A stretch of DNA of 64,000 bases from Streblospio benedicti. Its lineage: Eukaryota > Annelida > Polychaeta > Spionida > Spionidae. Below the pieces are notes generated by a model. The model did not search any database. It was not told where the DNA came from and was given only the letters and a program-made list of their open reading frames with translations. Shown here piece by piece: positions 29,648 to 40,259 of this stretch (the first letter of the stretch is position 1; every line of letters begins with the position of its first letter). Where the stretch lies: positions 51,766,382 through 51,830,381 of the forward strand of contig CM032660.1 in the NCBI GenBank assembly GCA_019095985.1, written 5' to 3'. The position numbers were made by a program, and so were the translations under genes.

Positions 29648-30611
29648 ACTTTTGTTGTGACACTCTTACAAATGTAAATATTAAATGTTATAATTTACAT
29701 AGTCTGCGTGCATCTCACGTTCTCTAAGATTGTTAAGATATCCTAGAGTATGGTTTGTTTCAAAGGGCTGAGTCAACTAAATGAAGCTAAAGAGAACTGA
29801 CGACAAATTACGTCGGCACTCTCAAAGCAATCATTTTATACTATATTCTCTTTTTCGCTGCTTTATTCATCAAACAAATCAAATTAATAAAATAGTCTAC
29901 TAGTTTCGACATCTTCAGTCTCCTTTTCAAAGCAATCAATTACTGACAAAATAGGAAACTAGAATACCTTCAGCTCTCATCAATTACAAAACTGTCATTT
30001 TCAGATCTGCCCTTATGTTCCTTTATACATATAGAAGAGAAAACGACATACCCATAGAAATGGCACACTTTCAAAGAAATCAATCGGGCCGTCAGCTGGA
30101 GTGAACACCAGCAGAACAGTACATTATATGTACATATGCAAGGATCAATTAACACGTGATGAATAGCAATAGTATGTAGAGAGACAAGAAAGTAGACCCC
30201 CCCCCATTGAACACAATATGACTTTCCGTCACGGCCACAATGCAGATTCTAATGTCAAACCATTCAGTTTCTGTCAGCAGACGAAGTCATGACGGAAAAG
30301 AATAAATAACAGCAAATCAGACACATGATATGCTATACACTCAAAGGCGGATATTAAGTTGTTTTCATAAAAAACATGATCACTTTAACTTGATTTAAAC
30401 TTGATTTTACCATCGTTTAATCTGTCTTACATTTAATGCTGGAAAACAATAATCGTTGAGTGAAATTTATTTCTATAAATTATGCTTGCCTTTAAAACAT
30501 GTATGTTTATTGAACAATTCAAAAATAACCAACGAGGAAGATATCACATAATGTCACCAGAAAAAAATTGAATGCCCCCTCAGCCGCTATAATGCGTTCC
30601 AATCCAACAGA

Positions 30612-30860
30612 TTTCAGGCCACAGAATGCACTAAATATCGTCATTCTAAAACTCCGGGTTCGTGAATCTTCACATATGCCCTCACACGTGTATATTTGAA
30701 TGCCTACCCGACTCAATAGGTTTCAGGCCACACAGTCTACAGCAAATGCGCATTTTGCAGCTCCTTCATTCTTTATCTTCACATATGTCCTCTAACCACA
30801 CATTTGAGCGCCACTGTCATGTTTCCCCACCCAATATGTTTCAGGCCACACGGCACTCAG
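30612..30860. repeat. Tandem array, units about 109-118 bp
   Basis: TTTCAGGCCACA recurs at about 30612, 30721 and 30839, and CTTCACATATG(C/T)CCTC recurs between them. A further fragment of the unit, GAGCGCCACTGTCATGTTTC, appears at about 31751, inside the loop of the inverted-repeat element that follows. Confidence 0.7.
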
Positions 30861-30879
30861 CAGCAGTATGTAAGATCCA

Positions 30880-32220
30880 ATAAAACATCAATTCGACCTA
30901 TCCTTCAAAGGTCAAACAGGGTCATTATTGGTCAAAATTTCGATTAATAACAAATTTAGAGTCATTGTATTGACCTTAGATAGGAACATGTGTATGTGGA
31001 ATCCAAATTAAACATCACATTTGACCTTTGACCTCTCCATCAAAGTTACCATTTTGTGTTTCTGAAAGAAATAGGCAGCTTTGAATATTTCATTTGTAAA
31101 TCGTTTTATTGAGATTAGGAGTACATTATGTTTTATTTTAATCAATATTTTACTAAATAGTTTAATATATCAATGGGTTTCACAAATGTTATGTTTTAGT
31201 ATTATTTGATTGGACATTGGACTAAAAATGTAACTTACAAAAAACTAACAAATTTGTACATCTATAATGTGAAATCTAGAAGCAATGCAAAACAAGGGAA
31301 AAAGGGCAACATTTGAATTTATCAGATTCAGTTTGGGGAAAATTAGAAACAATTGAAGTGAGACATAGTTTAAAGGATCCTAAAACAACATTATGATAAA
31401 ATTGCAAAAGTGTACCAACTGAATATGGTAGTAAATGCCCGAAAAGAAAGCTTCAAATATCTAAAAGCAATAAAATGAAAATCAGATCAAGATCAGAGGT
31501 TGAACTATCAATAAGCCACACAGGGTTCAGAGGGTGAAAGGATGCTGTGTAAAGTGATAGATGTAGATTTGAAGGCAGCAAATGCAAGAATATGCTGTGT
31601 CATTTTGCACCAAGCAACTCCGATTTCCATTTAAACTTTTGGAATATGCTTTATTAGATTACACTTTATATGTCCTAGAAATATTTATTAAATGAGTTTG
31701 ACAGCCATCACCTGGTATACACTTCTACCAACCACTTCAAGACACAACTTGAGCGCCACTGTCATGTTTCCCACTATTACTCAAGTGATCCAATATCAAC
31801 GTTGTTCAGGGGCCACATTAACATAATTAATAATGGCACATAAATCAGCAGCAGATTAACATCACGGTACCCATTCACTAAATATCCAACATCCTCAATT
31901 TTTTCTGTAATCTGATGAAACATATTCAGTTCTATCATTCCCATGTCCGTTATTTTTGCATACAAAATAAAACATAAAAGTAATCCCAATCTAGAATACA
32001 AATAACATATCAATAAAAGAAACTAATTTATCATGGATTATTAGTGCTCACAAAATTCACCAAATTGACCTACTAATGGTTGTTTAATTTGGAGATTTCC
32101 TATCTAAGGTCAATACAAGTTGTTACTCTAAAATTGTTATTAATCGAGATAAATGCAATTTTATGTCTGCAAGGTCGAAAGGTCAAATCTGATGTTTGTT
32201 TAGTTCCATTGATTTGCACA
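30880..32220. mobile_element. Non-autonomous element with about 165-bp terminal inverted repeats
   Basis: The left arm (about 30885-31045) and right arm (about 32060-32215) are inverted copies. Shared blocks, in matching order, are ACATCA..TT.GACCT, TCGATTAATAACAA.TTTAGAGT, GTATTGACCTTAGATAGGA and CCAAATTAAACA. The loop of about 1 kb is AT-rich with no frame resembling a transposase. Exact ends and target duplication are not clear, so superfamily is not assigned. Confidence 0.65.
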
Positions 32221-32952
32221 TTTTGACTAACAAAGGCACATTTTGAAGCTATCGCCTGACTGATGTGTTTGTGTGGATTACTGTCACATTCTCTTGCATC
32301 TGGACCGTATAGTCCTTTAAACAGCTAGTTTGCACTATCCGTGGAACACAAGAGAACCCCGACCCAGTACATATGACAGAATATTGGTCGTGGGTGATAA
32401 CGATCAAATGAATGATGCGAACAACCAACCTCACACATGTTATCAGGAATATCGTGATCAAAATACTAGTTCTGTAAGAAAATGAAATTGCATCTAAGAA
32501 GGACAATAAAATGTGTCCAGATAACACTGATGACAAAGGAATCCTAAATAATCTCTATACCCTACTGACACAGTTTACCTGGAAAATGAAACACTACAAT
32601 CGGAAGAACTAACATCTCTGAATACAGAGAATATAATAAATGGGGCAATATTAGAATGAATAAGGCAGCCGACTCATGTATTGACCACTACTGCATTTTA
32701 TAAGCATCTTTAATAAGAGAAAAAATACAACAACTAGAGGAAAGAAAACACCAAAAGAAAGGACTGAACGATAATATCATTTAGTACTGTGCCTTGTGGT
32801 ACCTTGAGAGGGACCTTACAATTCATGGAAACATAACTTTGATGAGGCAATCTTGGATTGTTAACTTTATCATTACATTGCACGTATTCTTAAATCGAAC
32901 TACACAGTATTGTTTAACAATCTTTTTTCAAATACCAATTTGACATCATCCA

Positions 32953-32990
32953 GCGGCGGCCATCTTGGCAGCCATTTTCAAAATGGCCTC
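32953..32990 (+). promoter_or_regulatory. YY1-like and palindromic motifs upstream of receptor 1
   Basis: GCGGCCATCTTGG contains the YY1 core (GCCATCTT, the complement of AAGATGGC), and GCCATTTTCAAAATGGC just beyond is a 17-bp palindrome. YY1 sites often lie close to transcription starts. The ATG of receptor 1 is about 160 bp downstream, which would allow a short 5' UTR without an upstream exon. Confidence 0.3.
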
Positions 32991-33122
32991 CCAAATTACC
33001 ATCTAAGTCAAACAAGCCAACATTTCACAGACTCACAATCTCCACAAACCCACAAACATAAACAACAACAATTACTAATCACAAAACCCCTCTTCCATAA
33101 TCCCTAAGGCCACAGAAAAAAA

Positions 33123-35115
33123 ATGTACGTGCGTCCGTACGAGGAGCCGCTGATGGAGTTCGCGGAGTACCGCGCCCACAAGCTGCTGCTGCTGGTGGCG
33201 CCGCCGCTGCTGCTAGTGCTGGGCACTGTCGGCAACACGCTGGCGGTGCTGGTGCTGACGCGCCGCGCGCTCCGCGCCGCCTCCACCTACACCTACCTTG
33301 CTGTGCTCGCAGCCACAGACGTCGTCGTCCTCTACGTCGGCCTGCTCAGGCTTTGGCTCGGAGAGCTCACGGGGTGAGTGGGAAATTGTGCTGCATTGGT
33401 TTTCTTTTGGATTATGGCAAAATAGTAATATTTTGATAAACTATTGGGCTCACAGGGTGAGTGGAAAGCGGTTTGTGTGATGTGGTTGAAAGCTTCATGT
33501 GAGCTTTTGTTTATTTAGGCTCTTGCTCGATGAGGTCAATGAAAAAGTTGAAAATAGTTTATGTTGACAAAGCATGCATGTAACTGAAAGTTACTTGTTC
33601 ATAGTAGATGTTTAAAATGTGATAATGAAACTCTTTAAACGCAAAAAATAATTTTGACAAACTTGATAAGATGTGATAGAATGCCATTTCAGACTCTTCA
33701 ATGTGTAGTTTTAACTGTATTAAATATATTCTATAACATCTCAAAAAGGATATGAAGTGCATTTCACATGTGTATAGAATTATAGGAAAATATAGAAACC
33801 TACTATGATGAATGTTTCATTACCTGGTCTCCAGTGCTACTTTGTACACGTTAAAAGTAGAATGAAAAATAATGGAGGATCTCAAAACGTACAAAGAGAC
33901 AGGCTACTTTACACATAGACACATTGCGCTTAAGCTTTTTTTCAATCATGATTCTGTATTTGCGCTTAAGCTTTTTTTCAATCATGATTCTGTATTCAAT
34001 CATAGGGTACAAGCATATTCTATTAGGTTGTCTCAATAGAGAGGTGGTCTCTATACAGTGGATAATTTTGTTAGCTTTATTAGAGGTTTGGGACCGTCTT
34101 AATTGGATGCTCTACTGTACATCATTCAACCCTAATCGACTGTCCCCTTCGCCCCTCCAGGTACGACATCCGTGAGACGTCGGACTGGAGCTGCAAGCTG
34201 GTGTCGCTGCTGGGGTACACGGTGTCTGCGTGCGCGGTGTGGCTGCTTGCGGCGGTCACGGTCGAGCGCTACGTGGTCACGGTGCACGCCCTGCGCGCCC
34301 CCGCCGTGTGCACGCGCGCCCGCGCCGCCCGCGCCATCGCCGCCATCTTCGCGCTGCTGCTCTCCATCAACCTGCACTTCGCCTTCACTGTGGAGCTGCG
34401 CCAGTACGAGTCGGACGCCGGCGCGCCCATCATGACGTGCGACGCCGCCGCCGGCCACGAGCTGCTCGTCGTCGAGGTGTGGCCCTGGGTGGACGCCTGC
34501 CTGTACTGCTTCGTGCCCTTCGTGCTGATCTCCATCCTCAACGCCTTCATCATCGGCAAGGTGGTGCTGGCCAAGCGGAAGAGGCTCAAGATGTCCTCCG
34601 CAGCTGGGGGGTCTTCAGCGTCGACCAATCACGGTGAGCGGCGGACGAGTGGTGGGCAGGGCGGGGGTGAGAGTAGCACCCGCGTGACCGTGATGCTGCT
34701 CACCGTGTCTTTCACCTTCCTCATCACCACACTGCCCATGAACGTGACCACGCTGTGGTCCGCGTTCATCGACACCTCCAACATCTCGCTGGAGTTCGCG
34801 TCCAAGTATAAGCTGGCGCGCACCGTCAGCGAGCTGCTCATGTACACCAACCACTGCACCAACTTCTACCTCTACCTGCTCACCGGACAGAAGTTCCGCC
34901 AGGAGCTCTTTGCCATGTTCCGCTGTGGGGGCGTCACCAGCAGCAGCAGCAGGAAGAGGACGAAGGAGGCCATGTACAGGCCCGTGAAAAACACTGCTGG
35001 TGCTCCGACGGCACCTCGTGTTGGGACAGGACAACAGGGTGACAATGTGGAGTCTGGGAGCACCACGGACGGTGGTGGGACAATGGGAGGGGATAGCACG
35101 GCTACGGGGAAGTAG
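33123..35115 (+). CDS. Rhodopsin-like peptide GPCR, compact paralogue (receptor 1)
   Basis: Two coding exons, 33123-33373 and 34161-35115, joined in phase 2 (GG/G), give 401 residues. Class A marks: GN in TM1 (37-38), LAATD in TM2 (Asp66), Cys95 at the top of TM3 with Cys177 in the second outer loop, ERY in place of DRY (119-121), Pro203 in TM5, FLITTLP in TM6 (270-276), and NHCTNFYLYLL in TM7 (315-325) in place of NPxxY, followed by GQKFRQEL. The N-x-x-x-NF-x-x-Y form of TM7 and the ERY motif resemble invertebrate FMRFamide-receptor and GPR139/142-like neuropeptide receptors; the ligand is unknown. The N-terminus before TM1 is short (about 19 residues), so an unseen upstream exon is possible: the seven A's after CCACAG would read through in frame from a phase-2 exon like that of receptor 2. 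The C-tail is Ser/Thr/Gly-rich with a polybasic patch (RKRTK). Confidence 0.9.
33362..33470 (+). repeat. Splice-donor duplication at the start of receptor 1's intron
   Basis: The true junction (GCTCACGG/GGTGAGTGG, cut at 33373/33374) is echoed 83 bp into the intron by GCTCACAG/GGTGAGTGG (33456/33457). The following bases (AAA..TGTG) also match. Both carry GTGAGT. Confidence 0.75.
33926..33996. repeat. 36-bp perfect tandem duplication in receptor 1's intron
   Basis: GCGCTTAAGC, then a T run, then CAATCATGATTCTGTATT occurs twice head to tail with no difference across the shared bases, implying a recent duplication. Confidence 0.9.
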
Positions 35116-37335
35116 ATGAATAATACATCTAAAAGAAGTAAATCATGGTGAAAAAGCTACTGTTGTTGCTATATTGTTGCTTTGTTTGCCATTGTACTGC
35201 TGGAGAACGGAACATTATATCATGCAAACTGCATGGAAACTGAAGGTGTGTGGACAGATATAGCTTGAATTAATGTCAACCTGTGTGTTGTTTTCCAACA
35301 AAATGGTTCTGTTCATGCCGTAGCTGCTGTTACAACGTGCAGCATCAGTATATTTTGTAGAAAATAGCTACCATGGTCATTATGTATGTTAGCGGAAGTT
35401 TGGCACCATGACATGCATATCTAGGATGCTTTCAACCAAAATGTCCTTTGACTTTAAGGGAAGTTTGCATATAAATATTCAGTATTATAAAATCGTCTCT
35501 CTCTAACATACATTAAGAGTATGACTTTTGTTCATATGGATTCGATTGTCAAGCTACATAGTATAAACCATGGGTGTCAAGTAAAAGACACAAGCACTTT
35601 GTATGTGACATGCGAGCATTTGTGCAGAGATTATGAAAACAATACAAACATTAGACTCACGACACTATTGTAGCTTGTCTCGAGAACTCATACAGAGTGT
35701 ATGATAAGAAACCATGAGTAGCATTTTGTAGCATGAGTGATTCTTGATCTATCATACGTGATTGTTGACTCAAGGTAGGCCTACAACGTGTGATTATATT
35801 AGTAAAGCATCATTTTATCATAACCAGTTGTGTTCTTTTTGTCAATCGAGCAAGTTCACTGAAAAGTTATTAAATGCATGATAATCAGTTCGCGTTGTTC
35901 TGTAATTATGACTATTTATAGTACAGTATTTTTTTATTTTTACTTAACACATGCTGTGTCGTACAAGACCATTCATACATGAAAACAATTTACAAACATA
36001 CGTTGTGTCTGCCATAATACATACAGTTCTACACTGTACACTGCTCCTGCAAGTCAAGAGATAAGATGAATTATGTCTTGTTTTATTTTACTTTTTTACA
36101 CTTTTTCATAAGCCTATACATGTCATTCTTATATGCACAATGCAGAATTATTTTTGGGCTTGTCTTTTATATTCACTCGTTCTTGTATTTCTTCTGTGAA
36201 TTTTAATTAAGAAAAGATTACCGGTACCAGTTTAGGTGCATATAAAAACGTTAGAGAAAAACACACTTTTCAAATAAGAAGAGTCTTCATCTATTGGCAA
36301 TGATCATAGACACCATTCACCACATGTTTCAATATTCAAAACCTATCAAACGTTCTAAAGCAGATTTCATATTGAAATGGGTGGCATTTTAATTTTGGCA
36401 GCAACATACTTCAAAATGAGAGTTTATCCAAATGTCCGTTTATGGACATTTGAAATAAGTAACTTTATCTATCTATAGTATTTCAAATGCATATACATGT
36501 ATGTGAAATTAGCAGATTTAAAGTCTATTATCCGTCACCTCACTAAACTTTACATCTTAACAAGCCCATTGGCATATATTGCCATTCACGACAACTCCCT
36601 GGTGAGCATACAGCACAACTGTGCCTATACTAATCACTTCCATTAAAATTCACTCGCCTGACCTATATCTATTTCACGCACAATAGGACCCAATAAATCC
36701 GTATAATTTCATTCAGTGAAAATTGGCCAATAATGCCTACTTATACTACAGGCTACAGTAGAACCTGTCTCTTAAGACAACCCAGAGTGTTGACCTCAAG
36801 TGGTCTCAAAAGACAGATGGTCGCTATAGCGAGGTTCAAACTGGTTTCTAAATGAAGGTTTGGGACTGCGAGAAATGGTCCTATCATAGATGTGGTTCCA
36901 ATAGAGCGGTGGTCTTAAATGCAGGGTCTATCGCATATGCTATATGGTCTATTTCAATCACGTAATAAAGGGAGAGCAAAATGACAGAAGCCTTGAGCAG
37001 CCCCTGATACCCGTAATCAGCATGGCAGAGTGCCTTGCTGCTTTGTTGAGCAAATAATAGCATTTAAAGCACCTAGATCATTCCGAAAGCAATGTTTTAT
37101 ACGGCCATTGCCGGGACATATATGCTGTAGAATGGCTCTAAAGCAATTGGTGTCATTTCCAATGTTTTATCTTTCATTCCACAAAATGGAACACACGTAC
37201 GTGAGTAAAACATATATAATTAGAATGATTGTCAAATGAAATGCATGACTACATATCTTCTTTTTGTTTCTGATGCTGAATGACTCGCGTAATGTACTTG
37301 TAATAAATTGCTCGTGGGTTTGAATTCCGGTACAC
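35116..37335. other. 3' flank of receptor 1 and intergenic sequence
   Basis: No exon seen. Candidate polyadenylation signals on the plus strand are ATTAAA near 35870 and AATAAA near 36692. A MITE-family copy with CTACAGTAGAACCTGTCTC occupies about 36756-36940. Confidence 0.4.
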
Positions 37336-37717
37336 TTTTCACTGATATATTTCAAACTCCGCTTCAAAATGTTCGTTATCAAACATATCCCATCCCCACA
37401 CTAACACCAGACACTCAATTTCGCAGATTATTTGCAATTATTTTTTTTCGTTGAATACTAAAATAACAGTATACATTTCTTACCATGAATAAGAAAATTG
37501 GCAAATGCGTAACATCCATAGAGATTTTTTGCCGAGTCTCAAAATTTTGTTCAGAAACAAAAAATCGACGTTTGGTATTTGTAGATGCCACATGTTGCCA
37601 TATACTTTTAATCTTCCCAGGATTGTCAATGATGTACATTGAACAACGGTTTTGTCATTTTTTCACTGATATATTTCAAACTCCGCTTCAAAATGTTCGT
37701 TATCAAACATATCCCAT
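37336..37717. repeat. Pair of 58-bp identical direct repeats, 324 bp apart
   Basis: 37336-37393 and 37660-37717 match base for base, starting TTTTCACTGATATATTTCAA and ending AAACATATCCCAT. The 266 bp between them have no recognised element and no inverted ends. A weak tRNA-like B box (GGGTTTGAATTCC) lies just upstream of copy one. Confidence 0.9.
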
Positions 37718-37719
37718 TA

Positions 37720-40080
37720 CCATTTGGCTAATTTTGTCACTGGCTTTTAACAAACAATTTTCATGACTTTTGTAAAAAAAAAGACAAGACAACCGTGCTA
37801 CCAATTGTCAAGATGATTCTGTTCTGTTATTCTGAATACAGAATTTATATCAAGGTTGTAGCCAGTTTAAATGTCTAAAGAAGTCATGAAGGCACGAAAC
37901 TTCACAATGCCTGTAAAATAAATTTAATGCACTACAAAGTATCTTTCTTTGTAGTTTCATGGTATCAACAGCTAAATAGAAGAGGCCACTATCCTTTCAG
38001 CTACCAAGCCCGCTCTATCACCAATAACACCAGTAGGGCTTTACCTCAGGATTACCGACTTACAGCCAACATCATATAGTCAGCGAACACAGCCATAAAG
38101 GTCCGGCAGCAAGAGCGACAAAGCGTGTAGGCTTTGTGCAGCTGTCATAGTGGATGTTGTTTAGGTGATCAAAGACCTAGAGTATGAGTAACTAGAGAGT
38201 CTTATGCGGATGTACCCTTACTTGTCCTCCTAGGAATATCATTTTGTGTGGATTTTGGCGTCTAGGCGAGCTTTCATGCCTACCAAGCCCATGCCATTGC
38301 CCCTGTGTGCGCCCTTCCCATGCCGCGCTGTATGAAAACCTGGACCTGCCAGTGAGAGTTTACTTATATCATGATTCATCACCCGTATACGTTCTTTATT
38401 CTTCGCAGGTGCCTTTCCAAACGTATATTTAGAGTGCATCAATATGTCATGCAAAGTCATGCACATAGGTGGTAACAATTTGAATGAAATAATGGACTCT
38501 ATCCATCAGTTGGCAAGTGTACTGTTGATGCTTTTTATGTGGTATAAAGCATCCTGTCCATTAGTATGGAAATTTATCCCATGTGTATTGTACGTGTATT
38601 AGTCCTTTAATTTCGCTACATTTGTCCTAAAATTTGTTAAAATGTTGTATACTCTACTGTATGTAAAGTAACATACATGTATATGTATCATTGTGTAAGT
38701 CTACCTTTGTCCTACAGCCAAAATGATATCACTTGCAAATATGCGTAGATCTTATTATGCACCAAGCCTGTTCATATTCATTTCCGCATAATAATATAAA
38801 ACATTATTTGGTTAAAACTAGATAGATTTTAGACCATATACATGGAGACTAGCAAATGATTATGATTAAATCATACAAAGGGGGAGGAACGTGATAATTA
38901 ATCGACTTCCTGGCACCCCAGCCATCTATGTTGCTACTCAGACCTCTATATATATTTCAAATGTTATTGCGTTTTTTCTATGATTATTGTAAATTATCTG
39001 AATTTTATACTATTAATGTTCTGTGTACACATTGCAAATAGATGAAAAGGTAAAAAGTACACAAAAATGACCTTAAACGGAGGCAGCTTCTAAACAGCAT
39101 GCCCAAAACACCCCACTGACTAGAATACTCAGCCCAAAGCTATGCCAGAGTATCAGTGAGTGCAAGTATGCAAATCACAAAGCAATGTACCAGAGCATGA
39201 TTGAATGCATTGCTCGACAATTGACTGATAGCTACTGACAGAAAGATTCCGTCACCGGGACAGTCAACGGGCGATGTGTTTACCGACCTTTGTTTGCATT
39301 GTGAATACAGCAACTGCACGATTTCTGACTGTCCTGACTTGCTCACCAGATCGAGTACACACCAACTATGTGAATATAAATATAGATACGCACTTTATTA
39401 GCAAACCGATTATTCATCATCAGCCCGTGCAATGTAATTGGGCTGTTTATTAATATGAAATGATATATACAATGCTTCTTCTAGATTACTCTGTTTATAT
39501 GCTTGACATTGCTTGTGCAGAAGTCTTATTGTGGTCCTTTGACATGCACCTTTCCTAATTAGACAAAGCCTGACTAAACGTATATGTATCAGATAGAAAA
39601 ATGTAAACCTTGTTTTATGAACTCTATCTTACACTTAGCATTTAAGCCAATACGGCATCACCAAATCCCATGCAAATGAAGCTCTATCATATCTAATTAT
39701 TTGACTTAACTTTCAAACCTAGTGGCTATATTCGAATCTGAATTACTATTCTCAAACCTCTAGCGTGTGTTCACTGTCTTGTCTCTTCGTTAGAAGACCT
39801 TTTCCCATCTCCTTGATCCAGTGGATACCTCTTGAACTGATTACTTGGTGTAATCCTGTACCCGGTGTATAAGAATGATTGCTTGTTTTTTGGGGGAATG
39901 AAATTATAGTGAGATATTGACGTCAAGATAAGTGTGATAAAATGTTTTACATTGTTCTCCTCTCAAAGATGTGGTAACGTGAACTGGAGAATTATCCTGT
40001 CTACGTTGCAGATATGTACCAATGTACTGTGCATTTTCATGGATTAATATTCTATGTCTTTGTCAAGACTTCACCTATGT
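37720..40080. other. Gene-free stretch before receptor 2
   Basis: The first coding exon of receptor 2 must lie upstream of 40260, but I cannot pick it out. Apart from the MITE at 38200-38352 nothing is recognised. Confidence 0.4.
38200..38352. mobile_element. MITE related to 8853-9010
   Basis: Shares GTCTTATGC(G/A)GAT at the left and TGTATGAAAACCTGGACCTGCC at the right (compare TATGAAAACCTGCATCTGCC), with GTGTGCGCCC inside. Confidence 0.6.
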
Positions 40081-40259
40081 CTCTATTAGAACCACACCAA
40101 TGCTTCTGTTGGTCCCAAACGTTTATGAAAAAGAGACCACTGCAAACGTATACACGGGGACCACCTGATGGCAGATCATGGGTGGTCTTAATTGAGAGGT
40201 TCTACTGTAATGAACCCATTGCAATCCACATTCTGACAGCCACACCCTGTGTGTTCCAG

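Larger units (their letters stand above)
29650..32950. other. Intergenic stretch between fucosyltransferase and receptor 1
   Basis: Contains no supported exon. It holds a tandem array (30612-30860) and a long inverted-repeat element (30880-32220). Near 29819, 29925 and 30068 a weak 'TCAAAG(C/A)AATCA' theme repeats upstream of the fucosyltransferase start. Confidence 0.45.

Noticed and set aside
37265-37335. tRNA gene or SINE head
   Set aside because: Only a B-box-like GGGTTTGAATTCC is present; no convincing A box or cloverleaf.
40014-40259. Coding start of receptor 2 from the ATG at 40014
   Set aside because: The frame runs through a MITE copy (40083-40206) and ends at a good AG acceptor; the codons look random, so the true first exon is further upstream.
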